Below, piece after piece: positions 31,474 to 41,165 of a stretch of 64,000 nt of DNA. Numbering within the stretch: position 1 is the stretch's first letter; each line of letters begins with the position of its first letter. Origin of the DNA: Bordetella bronchialis (lineage in GTDB: Bacteria > Pseudomonadota > Gammaproteobacteria > Burkholderiales > Burkholderiaceae_B). Location: assembly GCF_001676705.1 (NCBI RefSeq), contig NZ_CP016170.1:558001-622000 (forward strand), in the 5' to 3' direction. A program made the position numbers and the translations under genes. The notes beneath the pieces were generated by a model. The model did not search any database, was not told the origin of the DNA, and saw only the letters and a list, made by a program, of their open reading frames with translations.

Positions 31474-31487
31474 GGGGATTGCCGGGC

Positions 31488-31934
31488 TCAGTTCGCGTCG
31501 GTGCCGGGGGCGCCGGTTTCGACCACGTCCACGGAAAACGTCAGCTCCGCGGTCTTGGCCAGCATGGCCGAGGCCGAGCAGTATTTTTCGTGCGACAGCT
31601 GCACCGCGCGCTCGACCGCCGCGCGCGGCAGCTTGTGCCCGGTGACGGTAAAGGCGAAATGGATGCGGGTGAACACCTTGGGGTCGGTCTCGGCCCGGTC
31701 GGCCTGCAGCTTCACGTTGCAGCCGGTGACCGCGTGGCGGCCGCGCTTCAGGATGAGCACCACGTCATAGGCGGTGCAGCCGCCGGTGCCCGCCAAGACC
31801 ATTTCCATCGGCCGAAACGCCAGGTCATGGCCGCCGCCATCCACGGCGCCATCCATGACGGCAACATGACCGCTACCCGAGGTAGCCACGAACAACATGC
31901 CCGAAGGGCCGCCCCAATCGATCGTGCATTCCAT
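31488..31934 (-). CDS. OsmC/YhfA-family thiol protein
   Basis: This 148-residue cytoplasmic protein of the OsmC superfamily has its two reactive cysteines in [14 protein letters not shown] and [11 protein letters not shown]. OsmC and Ohr members reduce organic peroxides; the YhfA branch, which this resembles ([27 protein letters not shown]), has no settled substrate. The ATG at 31934 follows a weak CAGGGT site and fits family N-termini; a GTG eight codons upstream has no ribosome-binding site. It lies 14 bases before thyA and may be co-transcribed. Confidence 0.87.
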   Translation of the reverse strand: MECTIDWGGPSGMLFVATSGSGHVAVMDGAVDGGGHDLAFRPMEMVLAGTGGCTAYDVVLILKRGRHAVTGCNVKLQADRAETDPKVFTRIHFAFTVTGHKLPRAAVERAVQLSHEKYCSASAMLAKTAELTFSVDVVETGAPGTDAN

Positions 31935-32082
31935 GTCGATACCCTGAAAACTCTTCACTCAAACGGGGATCATAGCCGGTTCCCGCGCGGCGAAAGGCGC
32001 GCTCCTTGCTGTTCCCTACAATGTGTCCGTTCGAGCCGGAGGTCCGCTTCGCCGCCGCCGGCCCCTATAGGAGTCAGCATCG

Positions 32083-32760
32083 ATGCCGTCCATCCCGCAG
32101 TCGTCCCCCGTGTCCCCGTCCCTGGTCCGCCGCAAGAGCCCCCTGGACACTCTCCTGGGCGAGGCCGACCGTGCCTTGCGCGTGCTCGCCGGGGCCTCCA
32201 GCGCCGGCCGCCCCTATCCGGCGGGCGCCGAGGCCGCGGAAACGCTGACCCCCGCGGAGCGCCGGCACGCCGCGGGGCTCATGCGCGTCAACCATGTAGG
32301 CGAAATCTGCGCCCAGGCTCTCTACCGGGGACAGGCGCTGGGCTGCGCCGATGCGTCCGCCCGGCGGATGTTCCATGAGGCCGCTGCCGAAGAGGTGGAC
32401 CACCTGGCCTGGTGCGAGCGCCGCCTGGCGGAGTTGCGCAGCCGCCCCAGCCTGCTCAATCCGCTCTGGTATGCCGGCTCCTTCGGGCTGGGACTGCTGG
32501 CCAGCCGCACGGGCGTGCGCCGCAACCTGGGCTTCATGGCGGAAACGGAACGGCAGGTCGAGGCGCACCTGGACAGCCACCTGAAGCGGCTGCCTGAACA
32601 GGACCAGCGCTCGCGCCTGGTGGTGGACCAGATGAAGCAGGATGAAATCAATCATCGCGTCAGCGCCGAGCGCGCCGGGGCCGCGCCCTTGTCCTTGCCC
32701 GTACGCGGCGCCATGCGCGCGCTGTCGCGGGTCATGACCGGAACCGCCTATTGGATCTAG
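32083..32760 (+). CDS. coq7: Demethoxyubiquinone hydroxylase (Coq7/UbiF-type di-iron enzyme)
   Basis: It adds the last ring hydroxyl in ubiquinone synthesis. The 225 residues form a ferritin-like di-iron four-helix bundle, with metal-ligand motifs [30 protein letters not shown] and KQDEINHR. The N-terminal 60 residues are proline- and serine-rich and variable. The short membrane-associating segment [16 protein letters not shown] is present. It has a single-gene promoter region with TACAAT about 65 bases upstream of the start. Confidence 0.95.
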   Translation: MPSIPQSSPVSPSLVRRKSPLDTLLGEADRALRVLAGASSAGRPYPAGAEAAETLTPAERRHAAGLMRVNHVGEICAQALYRGQALGCADASARRMFHEAAAEEVDHLAWCERRLAELRSRPSLLNPLWYAGSFGLGLLASRTGVRRNLGFMAETERQVEAHLDSHLKRLPEQDQRSRLVVDQMKQDEINHRVSAERAGAAPLSLPVRGAMRALSRVMTGTAYWI

Positions 32761-32971
32761 CCCTGCCGGCGGGGGAAGCCGGCCTTTCGCCGGGCAGTTC
32801 CCGCGCCCAGGGTTAACCCCGGTGGAGATTTTTGCGTTCGCGCCCTGGTATGGCACAATGCTTGCTGTCAGACTGGCGTCAGGCCGTGGGCAAGCGGTTT
32901 CGCCCCGCCAGATTAATGCGATGCACAAAAGCAACAGTTTTCGCGCCGTTGAATTCTGCGAAATTTTCTTC

Positions 32972-33000
32972 TTGCATCGCACAAAAAGTTTGGCTATGAT
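32972..33000 (+). promoter_or_regulatory. Strong sigma-70-type promoter in an intergenic region
   Basis: TTGCAT (32972-32977) and TATGAT (32995-33000) are separated by exactly 17 bases, very close to the housekeeping consensus. The stretch before it is unusually rich in A and T for this genome (GAATTCTGCGAAATTTTCTT), resembling an UP element. The complementary pair TGCGATGCA and TGCATCGCA, some 50 bases apart, overlaps the -35 region and could bind a regulator. No protein gene begins within 300 bases. Confidence 0.7.
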
Positions 33001-33006
33001 TTGTCC

Positions 33007-33170
33007 ATCGGATGTCGAAACGCAGTCGGCGCGGTGAAAACCCCGGCAGCGGACAGGGTACCTGGGAGGGTACTCCAGGGTTAACCCTCTGCGACATGCC
33101 ACGGTTGTCTCCTCCACCCTCCTCCTTTGGTGGATTTAGCCCGAGATCGTCAGATCTCGGGCTTTTTTTT
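33007..33170 (+). ncRNA. Probable small RNA of about 164 nt
   Basis: It is bounded by the promoter at 32972-33000 and by an intrinsic terminator at 33138-33170. It has no plausible reading frame. The transcript would contain CCTGGGAGGGTACTCCAGG (a hairpin showing GGAGGG) and a second hairpin, CCACC at 33114-33118 with GGTGG at 33129-33133, whose loop is CTCCTCCTTT, complementary to Shine-Dalgarno sequences. I do not recognise an RNA family; it does not have the closed-rod layout of 6S RNA. It is followed by tviB 150 bases later, and the terminator should separate the two. Confidence 0.6.
33138..33170 (+). terminator. Intrinsic terminator of the probable small RNA
   Basis: Arms AGCCCGAGATC and GATCTCGGGCT pair at all 11 positions around the tetraloop GTCA and are followed by eight T residues. 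This is a textbook rho-independent terminator. Confidence 0.92.
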
Positions 33171-33324
33171 ATCCATTTTTGCCCGCCGGGCGATGGCGCT
33201 TGCCCATCTGGCAGCCGCGCCGCGCATCGCGGCAAGACGCGGTCCGCATACTCGTCCCCGTCGGCGCCGGGGGTTCGCTCCCCCTTCCACTAAAATCGGC
33301 GCATCGATAGGGTAGGAATTCCTC

Positions 33325-34602
33325 ATGTTGCGTATTCGGGATGTCAAGTTGGCCATCGTGGGGCTGGGTTACGTCGGCCTTCCACTGGCCGTGGAGTTCG
33401 GCAAGAAGCGCCCCGTGCTGGGCTTCGACATCAATACGCATCGCATCGACGAATTGCAGCGCGGCCAGGACCACACGCTGGAGGTGGAACATGCCGAGCT
33501 CGCGGCGGCCACGCACCTGGAATTCACCGCGGATGCCGCGCGCCTGGCCCAGGCGAACGTCTACATCGTCACCGTCCCCACGCCGATCGACGCCTACAAG
33601 CAGCCGGACCTGACGCCCTTGCGCAAGGCCAGCGAAACCATAGGCCGGGTGTTGAAGCGTGGCGATATCGTTATCTACGAGTCCACGGTTTATCCCGGCG
33701 CCACGGAGGAAGAATGCGTGCCCGTGCTGGAGCGGGTTTCCGGCCTGGTGTTCAATCGGGACTTCTACGCGGGCTATAGCCCGGAGCGCATCAACCCCGG
33801 CGACAAGACCCACCGCGTCAGTACCATCAAAAAGGTCACTGCCGGTTCGACGCCTGAAGTCGCGGACCTGGTGGACGCCTTGTACGGCGAAATCGTCGCC
33901 GCCGGCACCCACAAGGCGGCTTCCATCCGCGTGGCCGAGGCGGCCAAAGTGATCGAGAACACGCAGCGCGACGTCAACATCGCCTTGATCAACGAGCTGG
34001 CGCTGATCTTCAACAAAATGGGCATCGATACCGAGGCCGTGCTGCAGGCGGCCGGGACGAAATGGAATTTCCTGCCGTTCCGTCCGGGCCTGGTGGGCGG
34101 CCACTGTATCGGCGTCGATCCCTATTACCTGACGCACAAGGCCCAAAGCCTGGGCTACCACCCCGAGATCATCCTGGCGGGCCGGCGGCTGAACGACGCC
34201 ATGGGCGGCTATGTCGTTTCGCAGCTGGTCAAGGCCATGACCAAGCGCCGCATCCACGTACAAGGCGCGCGCGTCCTGGTCATGGGCCTGGCCTTCAAGG
34301 AGAACTGCCCCGACCTGCGCAACACGCGCGTGGTGGATATCGTGCGCGAGCTGCGCGAATACGGGGTGGAGGTCGACGTCCACGATCCGTGGGTGGACCC
34401 GGCCGAGGCCATGGCCGAATACGGCATCCAACCCGTTGCCACGCCCGCGGACGGCCACTATGACGGCATCGTTCTTGCGGTAGCGCACCGGCAGTTCGGC
34501 GAACTGGGCGCCGCGCGCATACGCGCCTACGGCAAGCCGCAGCACGTGCTGTACGACCTGAAGTACGTGCTGCAACCCGATGAATCCGATCTGCGCCTGT
34601 GA
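33325..34602 (+). CDS. tviB: UDP-N-acetylhexosamine 6-dehydrogenase, TviB/WbpO type
   Basis: This NAD-dependent enzyme oxidises UDP-GlcNAc or UDP-GalNAc to the uronic acid for surface polysaccharide. Its 425 residues show the N-terminal nucleotide motif [16 protein letters not shown], the middle-domain [16 protein letters not shown], the catalytic cysteine in [15 protein letters not shown] and the C-terminal domain with [16 protein letters not shown]. The 24-base gap to tviC suggests an operon. No polymerase, transferase or export genes are near, so it probably serves a precursor pool for clusters elsewhere. Confidence 0.93.
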   Translation: MLRIRDVKLAIVGLGYVGLPLAVEFGKKRPVLGFDINTHRIDELQRGQDHTLEVEHAELAAATHLEFTADAARLAQANVYIVTVPTPIDAYKQPDLTPLRKASETIGRVLKRGDIVIYESTVYPGATEEECVPVLERVSGLVFNRDFYAGYSPERINPGDKTHRVSTIKKVTAGSTPEVADLVDALYGEIVAAGTHKAASIRVAEAAKVIENTQRDVNIALINELALIFNKMGIDTEAVLQAAGTKWNFLPFRPGLVGGHCIGVDPYYLTHKAQSLGYHPEIILAGRRLNDAMGGYVVSQLVKAMTKRRIHVQGARVLVMGLAFKENCPDLRNTRVVDIVRELREYGVEVDVHDPWVDPAEAMAEYGIQPVATPADGHYDGIVLAVAHRQFGELGAARIRAYGKPQHVLYDLKYVLQPDESDLRL

Positions 34603-34626
34603 TCCACGTTTGAAAAAGGGCAAAGC

Positions 34627-35652
34627 ATGACGCACCGCTATCAACAAATCACCGAAGACCTGCGCAAGGCGCCCCGGACCTGGCTGGTCACGGGCTGCGC
34701 CGGCTTCATCGGCTCGAATCTCGTGGAAACGCTGCTGAAACTCGACCAGGTGGTGGTGGGCCTGGACAATCTCTCCACGGGATACCAGCACAATCTGGAC
34801 GAAGTCATGGAGCTGGTATCGGCCGAACAATGGGGGCGCTTCACCTTCATAGAGGGCGATATCCGCGACCTGGAAACCTGCCGGAAGGCGACCACGGGCG
34901 TCGACTTCGTGTTGCATCAGGCCGCGCTGGGATCGGTGCCGCGTTCGCTCCAGGACCCCATCGCCACGAACTCCGTCAACGTGGACGGCTTCCTGAACAT
35001 GCTGGTGGCGGCGCGCGACGCCCGCGTCCACGGTTTCGTGTATGCGGCTTCCAGCTCCACCTACGGGGACCATCCGGCCCTGCCCAAGGTGGAGTCGGCG
35101 ATCGGCAACCCCTTGTCGCCGTATGCGGTGACGAAGTATGTGAACGAGCTGTACGCCGATGTCTTCGCGCGCAGCTATGGTTTCGGCGCCATCGGGCTGC
35201 GCTACTTCAATGTGTTCGGCAAGCGGCAGGATCCCAATGGCGCGTATGCGGCGGTCATTCCCAAGTGGATAGGCGCCATGATCCGCGGCGAAGAGGTCGT
35301 CATCAATGGCGACGGCGAAACCAGCCGCGACTTCTGCTTCATCGAAAACGCCGTGCAGGCCAATCTGCTGGCCGCGCTGGCGCAGCAGCCCGGAGCGCAC
35401 CAGGTCTACAACGTGGCGTGCAACGCCCGCACCAGCCTGAACGACCTGTTCAAGCACTTGTCGCGCCTGCTCGCCAAGCATGGCGTGCAGTATGACAAGG
35501 CGCCGGTCTACGGCGACTTCCGTGCGGGCGACGTGCGCCACTCGCAGGCGGACATCGCCAAGGCCAACGACCAGCTGGGCTATGCGCCCATGCACGACAT
35601 CATCGAAGGCCTGGAAGTGGCCATGCCCTGGTACACGCAGTTCCTGCGATGA
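34627..35652 (+). CDS. tviC: UDP-N-acetylglucosamine/galactosamine 4-epimerase, TviC/WbpP type
   Basis: This 341-residue extended short-chain dehydrogenase has the NAD motif [17 protein letters not shown] (GxxGxxG), the Ser-Tyr-Lys active site as SSSTYGDHP and SPYAVTKY, and the substrate loop [18 protein letters not shown] typical of the WbpP/TviC branch. With tviB it would supply UDP-N-acetylgalactosaminuronate, the Vi-antigen precursor; here a similar surface sugar is inferred. A strong bidirectional terminator follows. Confidence 0.93.
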   Translation: MTHRYQQITEDLRKAPRTWLVTGCAGFIGSNLVETLLKLDQVVVGLDNLSTGYQHNLDEVMELVSAEQWGRFTFIEGDIRDLETCRKATTGVDFVLHQAALGSVPRSLQDPIATNSVNVDGFLNMLVAARDARVHGFVYAASSSTYGDHPALPKVESAIGNPLSPYAVTKYVNELYADVFARSYGFGAIGLRYFNVFGKRQDPNGAYAAVIPKWIGAMIRGEEVVINGDGETSRDFCFIENAVQANLLAALAQQPGAHQVYNVACNARTSLNDLFKHLSRLLAKHGVQYDKAPVYGDFRAGDVRHSQADIAKANDQLGYAPMHDIIEGLEVAMPWYTQFLR

Positions 35653-35694
35653 CCGGTCGGCGCGGGGCGCGTTATCCCCGATGCCATGAAAAAT

Positions 35695-35738
35695 ACCCCC
35701 GAAGCCGGATCGAAATCCGCCTTCGGGGGTGTTTTTTT
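35695..35738. terminator. Bidirectional terminator between tviC and algC
   Basis: Arms ACCCCCGAAG (35695-35704) and CTTCGGGGGT (35721-35730) enclose an inner stem CGGAT/ATCCG with tetraloop CGAA. Seven T follow on the plus strand; on the minus strand the A-run before it gives a T tract for the converging algC transcript. Confidence 0.93.
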
Positions 35739-35773
35739 CAGCGCAGGGGGGCTTTCCCCCTTCGCCCGCGCGT

Positions 35774-37171
35774 TCAGAACGGCAGCTTGGCGTCCGGCTT
35801 CAGCGCCAGCAATTGCTTGCGGAAGTCGTCCTGGATGCGGGCCAGCGCGGCTTCGTTGTCGGCCTCGAAGCGCAGGACCACCACCGGCGTCGTATTCGAC
35901 GGCCGGGCCAGGCCGAAGCCGTCGGGGTATTCGGCACGCACGCCGTCGATGGTGACGACCTGCACCGCTCCGTCGAACTTGCCTTTCTGCTGCAGGTCCT
36001 TGATCAGGGCGAAGGGCTCGCCTTCCTGCATTTCCAGCTTCAGTTCGGGGGTGGACAGGGCCTTGGGCAGGGCTTCCAGCACGGCGGAGGGGTTGGCGTC
36101 GCGCGAAACGATTTCCAGCAGGCGCGCGCCCGTGTACAGGCCGTCGTCGAAACCGTACCAGCGTTCCTTGAAGAAGGTGTGGCCGCTCATTTCGCCCGCC
36201 AGCGGCGCGCCCGTTTCGGCCAGCTTGGCCTTGACCAGGGAATGGCCGGTCTGCCACATCAGCGGCCGGCCGCCGGCCTGCTCGACGGCCAGGCCGACGT
36301 GGCGGCTGCATTTCACGTCGTAGATGATCATGCCGCCCGGCACGCGGGTCAGCACGTCGCGGGCATACAGGATCAGCTGGCGGTCGGGCCAGATGATCTC
36401 GCCGGATTTCGTCACCACGCCCAGGCGGTCGCCGTCGCCGTCGAAGGCCAGGCCCAGTTCGCAGTCCGTGGTCTTCAGGCAATGGATCAGGTCTTCCAGG
36501 TTGTGGGGGTCCGCCGGATCGGGGTGGTGATTGGGGAAGTTGCCGTCCACGTCGCAGAACAATTCCGTGACGTCGCAGCCCATCGCGCGGAATAACCGGG
36601 GCGCGATGGCGCCGGCCACGCCGTTGCCGCAATCGATGGCGATCTTCATCGGGCGCGCCAGCTTCACGTCGCCGATGATGCGCTCGATATAGGTGTCCAC
36701 CAGGTCCATGGTGCGGCGGCGTCCCGGCGTGACGCCCGCCGGCGCCTGGCCGCCGGCCGCTTCCATGGCGCGATGCAGGTTCTGGATGTCGGCGCCGTAC
36801 AGCGCGGCGCCGCCCATCATCATCTTGAAGCCGTTGTACTTGGGGGGGTTATGGCTGCCCGTGACGGCGACGCCCGAACCGGTTTTCTCGGTATAGGCGC
36901 CGAAGTACACCAGCGGCGTGGGCACCTGGCCGATGTCCAGCGTGCTGACGCCGCCCGCGTTCAGCCCTTCCTGCAGCGCCAGCGCCAACTCTTCGCTGCT
37001 GAGGCGGCCGTCGCGGCCGATCACGAGTTCCGGGATGTTCTTTTCGCGCGCCAGCGCCGCCAGGGCCAGCCCCAGTTCACGGGCGAAGCGCGCATTGAGC
37101 AGGTCGGGCACGGTGCCGCGTATGTCGTACGCCTTGAAGATGGAGGCCGGGAAAGACGACGCATTACCCAC
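35774..37171 (-). CDS. algC: Phosphomannomutase/phosphoglucomutase
   Basis: It interconverts hexose 1- and 6-phosphates for LPS, exopolysaccharide and nucleotide-sugar synthesis. The 465 residues have the phosphoserine Ser106 in VAVTGSHNPPKYNG, the metal loop AFDGDGDRLGVV and the sugar-binding GEMSGHTFFKE. The start is taken as GTG at 37171 because AAAGGA precedes it at six bases and conserved sequence (ASSFPASIFKAYDIRGT) begins there; a GTG 36 bases further up lacks a site. Its position facing tviBC fits shared supply of surface sugars. Confidence 0.95.
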   Translation of the reverse strand: MGNASSFPASIFKAYDIRGTVPDLLNARFARELGLALAALAREKNIPELVIGRDGRLSSEELALALQEGLNAGGVSTLDIGQVPTPLVYFGAYTEKTGSGVAVTGSHNPPKYNGFKMMMGGAALYGADIQNLHRAMEAAGGQAPAGVTPGRRRTMDLVDTYIERIIGDVKLARPMKIAIDCGNGVAGAIAPRLFRAMGCDVTELFCDVDGNFPNHHPDPADPHNLEDLIHCLKTTDCELGLAFDGDGDRLGVVTKSGEIIWPDRQLILYARDVLTRVPGGMIIYDVKCSRHVGLAVEQAGGRPLMWQTGHSLVKAKLAETGAPLAGEMSGHTFFKERWYGFDDGLYTGARLLEIVSRDANPSAVLEALPKALSTPELKLEMQEGEPFALIKDLQQKGKFDGAVQVVTIDGVRAEYPDGFGLARPSNTTPVVVLRFEADNEAALARIQDDFRKQLLALKPDAKLPF

Positions 37172-37576
37172 GGTGGTTCCTTTGTGGTCGAGTGATTCGG
37201 TAAACACGGAAGCGCGATTATCCCTGATAAGCAGGGCCGGACCGCAGTAGCGCGCATGGCCTAATGCCGGGCACTAGGGCGTATGGCGGACGCGGCGATG
37301 GCCGGAATCGGGGTGGCGCCTGTAGGCGCGGCGCCGCCAGGGCAGCAGGGCGTAGCCCGGCGGGAAGGGCGGCGGCGCTTACCGTCTGCGATTGTGGCAC
37401 GGCGGCGCGCGCGGGGGATGTGTCGGAACTCGACAATCCTGACCGGGTGTTGCCGACAGGCGGTGGCGGGGTCCTCCCGGGCCCGGCACGGGACGGAAAA
37501 TGCGGCCCTATCGCGTCCCCTACAATATGCACTCCGCCCGGCCGCGTATCGGGCGTCTATCCATTACGGGTGGCCG
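37172..37576. other. Intergenic region between algC and the FAD-linked dehydrogenase
   Basis: The 405 bases hold divergent promoter sequence and nothing I can call a gene. A TACAAT element at 37521-37526, about 50 bases before the downstream ATG, is a reasonable -10 without a clear -35. GTCCTCCCGGGCCCGG around 37480 is GC-rich and partly self-complementary. Confidence 0.5.
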
Positions 37577-38992
37577 ATGACTTTCCTTGCCGAACTCCAA
37601 TCCCTGCTGGGCGCCGATCACGTACTGACGGGCGGCGATACCGATTCCTACACCCTGGACTGGCGCGGCCGGTATCGGGGGCGGGCCTTGGCGGTGGTGC
37701 GCCCGGATACGGCGGAGTCGGTTGCAGCGGTGGTGCGCCTTTGCGCGAGCCACGGCGTACCGCTGGTGCCCCAAGGGGGCAACACCGGCCTGTGCGGCGG
37801 CGCGACGCCGGCCGACGACGGCAAGGCCGTCGTGCTGTCGCTGGCCCGGCTGAATCGCGTGCGCGCCATCGACACCGACAACGACACCATCACGGTAGAG
37901 GCCGGCTGCGTGCTGCAGGCCGTGCAACAGGCCGCCGAGGCCGCCGGCCGGCTGTTCCCGCTGAGCCTGGCGGCCGAAGGCAGCTGCACCATCGGCGGCA
38001 ACCTGGCCACCAACGCCGGCGGCACGCAGGTGCTGCGCTACGGCAACACCCGGGACCTGACGCTGGGCCTGGAAGTCGTCACCCCCGAGGGCGAGATCTG
38101 GCACGGCCTGCGCGGTTTGCGCAAGGACAACACCGGCTACGACCTGCGCGACCTGTACATCGGCAGCGAAGGCACCCTGGGCATCATCACCGCCGCCACG
38201 CTGAAACTGTTCCCCCTGCCGGTGGCCCGCTGCACGGCGCTGCTGGCGGTGCCCGATGTCGAATCCGGCGTGCGGCTGCTGGGCAGCGCGCGCAAGGGCT
38301 TCGGCGCCGCCTTGACCGGTTTCGAATTGATGGCCGGCAACTGCCTGCAGGCGGTGGTGCGGCTGTTCCCGCAGCAGCGGCTGCCGTTCGGCGGCGAATC
38401 GGCGCAGTCGCCGTGGTTCGCCCTGCTGGAGCTCTCGGACAGCGAAAGCGAAGCCCACGCACGCGAGCGCTTCGAGACCGTCCTGGGCGAGGCCATCGAG
38501 GCCGGGCTGGCCACCGACGCCGCCATCGCGGAAAACATCACGCAAAGCCGCGCGCTGTGGCACTTGCGCGAAAGCATCCCCCTGGCCGAAGCCGAACTGG
38601 GCAAGTCCATCAAGCACGATGTGTCGCTGCCGATTTCGCGCATCGCCGATTTCGTGCGTACCACCAATGCGCTGCTGCAGGCGCGCTTTCCCGGCGTCGG
38701 GCACGTGATCTTCGGTCACCTGGGCGACGGCAACCTGCATTACAACGTCACGCGGGCCGAAGGCCAGGAAGAAGCCGCGCTGCTGGCCCTGCAGCCGCAG
38801 ATCTACGGCGTGGTGCACGATAGCGTGCACGCGCATGGCGGCTCCATCAGCGCGGAGCATGGCGTAGGCCAGCTCAAGATAGACGAGCTGCCCCGCTACA
38901 AAGAGGCGCTGGAATTGACGCTCATGCGCCGTATCAAGAACGCCCTGGACCCGGCCGGCATCATGAACCCGGGCAAGGTCGTGCGTCCCTAG
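37577..38992 (+). CDS. FAD-linked 2-hydroxyacid dehydrogenase (D2HGDH/GlcD superfamily)
   Basis: This 471-residue enzyme has an N-terminal FAD-binding PCMH domain (PQGGNTGLCGGATP, about residues 73-86; LAAEGSCTIGGNLATNAGG, about 133-151) and a C-terminal FAD-oxidase domain with GHLGDGNLHYNV and SISAEHGVGQLK, the metal and substrate-binding signature. Relatives oxidise D-2-hydroxyglutarate, D-lactate or glycolate. D-2-hydroxyglutarate is favoured by the stand-alone form and length, but this is not certain. The ATG at 37577 follows GGGTGG; upstream open frame is fortuitous. Confidence 0.88.
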   Translation: MTFLAELQSLLGADHVLTGGDTDSYTLDWRGRYRGRALAVVRPDTAESVAAVVRLCASHGVPLVPQGGNTGLCGGATPADDGKAVVLSLARLNRVRAIDTDNDTITVEAGCVLQAVQQAAEAAGRLFPLSLAAEGSCTIGGNLATNAGGTQVLRYGNTRDLTLGLEVVTPEGEIWHGLRGLRKDNTGYDLRDLYIGSEGTLGIITAATLKLFPLPVARCTALLAVPDVESGVRLLGSARKGFGAALTGFELMAGNCLQAVVRLFPQQRLPFGGESAQSPWFALLELSDSESEAHARERFETVLGEAIEAGLATDAAIAENITQSRALWHLRESIPLAEAELGKSIKHDVSLPISRIADFVRTTNALLQARFPGVGHVIFGHLGDGNLHYNVTRAEGQEEAALLALQPQIYGVVHDSVHAHGGSISAEHGVGQLKIDELPRYKEALELTLMRRIKNALDPAGIMNPGKVVRP

Positions 38993-39013
38993 GCCGGCCG
39001 GGACCGGATTTCC

Positions 39014-39730
39014 ATGCCGACCGCGCCTGTGTCCGCCGCGCACTATCGCGTACTCATCGTCGAGGACGACGCCACCATCGCGGGGAATCTGTACAGTTTC
39101 CTGGAAGCGCGAGGCTTCGTCCCGGATGCGGCCTACGACGGCCGCGCGGCGCTCGCGCTGCTGACATCCCAGCATTTCGACGCGGTCATCCTGGACGTCG
39201 GCCTGCCGGGCCTGGACGGCTACGGCGTGCTGCGCACCTTGCGCACGGAACACATGCTGTCCGTGCCCGTGCTGATGCTCACGGCCCGCGACGAGCTGGA
39301 CGACAAGCTGGCGGGGTTTTCCCATGGCGCGGACGACTACCTGACCAAGCCGTTCGCCCTGGCGGAAGTGGAAGCCCGCCTGCATGCCTTGATCCAGCGC
39401 GCCAATGGCGCGGTCGGCACCCCTGTACGCCGGTGGGGGCCGTTGAGCTATGACAGCCGGACGCGCGCCGTGACGGTGGCAGGGCGGCCGGTGCACCTGA
39501 CGCGCAAATCCTGCATGATCCTGGATGCCCTGCTGCGCGACCCCGGCCGCGTGGTGCCCCGCACGGAGCTCGAAAGCCTGCTGTGGGGCAGCGAGCCGCC
39601 TTCCTCGGACGCCTTGCGCAGCCAGGTGCACCTGCTGCGCAAGGCGTTGGCCGACGCGGGCTTCGACGGCATCGAAACCGTGCATGGCACGGGCTGGCGG
39701 CTGGTGGACACGCCGGAAGGCACGGCATGA
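39014..39730 (+). CDS. OmpR-family response regulator
   Basis: At 238 residues, it has a receiver domain with Asp61 as the phosphorylation site (VILDVGLPGLDG), Thr90 and Lys112 as the switch residues, and an acidic pair in IVEDDA. A winged-helix DNA-binding domain (about 137-232) follows, ending HGTGWRLVDTP. Its stop overlaps the kinase start by 4 bases (ATGA). Targets are unknown, but the neighbouring PAP2 phosphatase suggests envelope lipid or phosphate control. Confidence 0.95.
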   Translation: MPTAPVSAAHYRVLIVEDDATIAGNLYSFLEARGFVPDAAYDGRAALALLTSQHFDAVILDVGLPGLDGYGVLRTLRTEHMLSVPVLMLTARDELDDKLAGFSHGADDYLTKPFALAEVEARLHALIQRANGAVGTPVRRWGPLSYDSRTRAVTVAGRPVHLTRKSCMILDALLRDPGRVVPRTELESLLWGSEPPSSDALRSQVHLLRKALADAGFDGIETVHGTGWRLVDTPEGTA

Positions 39731-41109
39731 GAACAGGCGGTACGCTGACCCAACGGGTGGTGTGGGCACTGACCGGCACCGTGTCGATTTTCGTGTCGGT
39801 GCTGGTGGTCCTGGCCTACCTGACGTTCGACCAGATGGAAGACGACCTGGTCAACGACATCCTGACCACCGAAACCGACCGGCTGATACAGCGGGTGGAA
39901 AACGGGCAGGATATGCTGCCCCTGCGGGGCGCGCGCGAACTGGGCGGGTCGATGCGGGCCTGGATACAACTGCCCGGCGAGCCCAATCCTTCGATGCCGC
40001 CGGCGATGCAAGGCCTGGATGACGGCCTGCACCTGCTTGAGCCGGGCCCTGAAACCTGGCATGTCGTGGTGGCGGAAATGACGGGTGGCCGCCGGGTCTT
40101 CGTGCTGTACGACGCCACCGACAACGAGGACCGCGTGTTCGACTTCGGCCTGATCGTGCTGGGCCTGGGGGTGATCTGCATCGTCGCCGCCTATGGCGTG
40201 GCGCGCAAGGTTGCCTACCTGGCGGTGGGCCCCATGCTGACCTTGACGGACCGCCTGTCCACCTGGGCGCCCGGATCGCCGGACCTGGCGGTGGAGCGCA
40301 ACGACGAGGCCGGCCGGCTGGTGGAAGCCTTCAATCGCGTGCAGAACCAGGTCGACCGTTCCCTTGCGCGCGAACGCGAATTCGCCGCCAATCTGAGCCA
40401 CGAGGTGCGCACGCCGCTGGCGGCCATCCGCAGCGACGGCGAACTCATGCTGCTGGCGTCTTCCATCAACGCCGACCAGCGCACGCGGCTGAACCGCATC
40501 GTGAAGAACGTCGACAGCGTGGCCGCCGCGCTGGAAAGCGCCCGCGCTATGGCGCGCGACAAGCCGCGCGCGCCTGAACCGGTGGACTTGTCGGAGTGCC
40601 TGGCGGCGGCCTGGCAGGGGCTGGAGCCTTATGCGGAACAGGCTGGCCTGGGCCTGGACGCCCACGTGCCCTCCGGCACGGTGCGTCTGCTCGATCGCTA
40701 TGCCCTGCTGACCGTGCTGCGCAATCTGATCCGCAATGCCGTGGAACATGCGGCGCCCGCCACGTTGACGGTCAGCGTCATCGAGGACGGACTGGAAGTC
40801 CGCGACAACGGCAAGGGCATTCCGGCGGACGACCTGCCGTTCGTCTTCGAGCGCTATTACAGCGTGCGGCGCCGGGACACCCAGGGCCAGGGCGGCGACG
40901 AAGCCGAGGCCGCCCAGGCGCTGGAACGGGGCCTGGGCCTGGCCATCGCCAAGCGGGTCTGCGATATGCAGGGCTGGAGCCTGAGCGTGGAATCCTGGGT
41001 GGATGCGGCCCGGCACGGCACCTGTTTCACCCTGCGTTTCGCGGGCGCGGAGGCCGGCCGCGATGGCGAGCTGCCGGCGCCCACGGCCGCGCCGGCGCGC
41101 GCGATTTGA
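39727..41109 (+). CDS. Sensor histidine kinase
   Basis: This 460-residue inner-membrane kinase has two transmembrane segments (about 12-33 and 140-160) enclosing a periplasmic sensor of about 105 residues, a HAMP-like linker, the H-box with His225 in ANLSHEVRTPLAA, and an ATPase domain with NLIRNAVEHA, DNGKGIP and GLGLAIAKRV. It is coupled by overlap to the response regulator. The periplasmic part is acidic (QMEDDLVNDILTTETD), which could sense cations or cationic peptides as PhoQ- or PmrB-type sensors do; that is only a suggestion. Confidence 0.94.
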   Translation: MRTGGTLTQRVVWALTGTVSIFVSVLVVLAYLTFDQMEDDLVNDILTTETDRLIQRVENGQDMLPLRGARELGGSMRAWIQLPGEPNPSMPPAMQGLDDGLHLLEPGPETWHVVVAEMTGGRRVFVLYDATDNEDRVFDFGLIVLGLGVICIVAAYGVARKVAYLAVGPMLTLTDRLSTWAPGSPDLAVERNDEAGRLVEAFNRVQNQVDRSLAREREFAANLSHEVRTPLAAIRSDGELMLLASSINADQRTRLNRIVKNVDSVAAALESARAMARDKPRAPEPVDLSECLAAAWQGLEPYAEQAGLGLDAHVPSGTVRLLDRYALLTVLRNLIRNAVEHAAPATLTVSVIEDGLEVRDNGKGIPADDLPFVFERYYSVRRRDTQGQGGDEAEAAQALERGLGLAIAKRVCDMQGWSLSVESWVDAARHGTCFTLRFAGAEAGRDGELPAPTAAPARAI

Positions 41110-41165
41110 CAATTATTCGATGCGGCGGTGCGTAGTGTGCCGGGATCCCGTTTCCTGGGCTGTCC

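Noticed and set aside
33007..33170. Possible 6S RNA
   Set aside because: The 5' and 3' ends do not pair into the long closing stem, and the 3' end is a separate intrinsic terminator.
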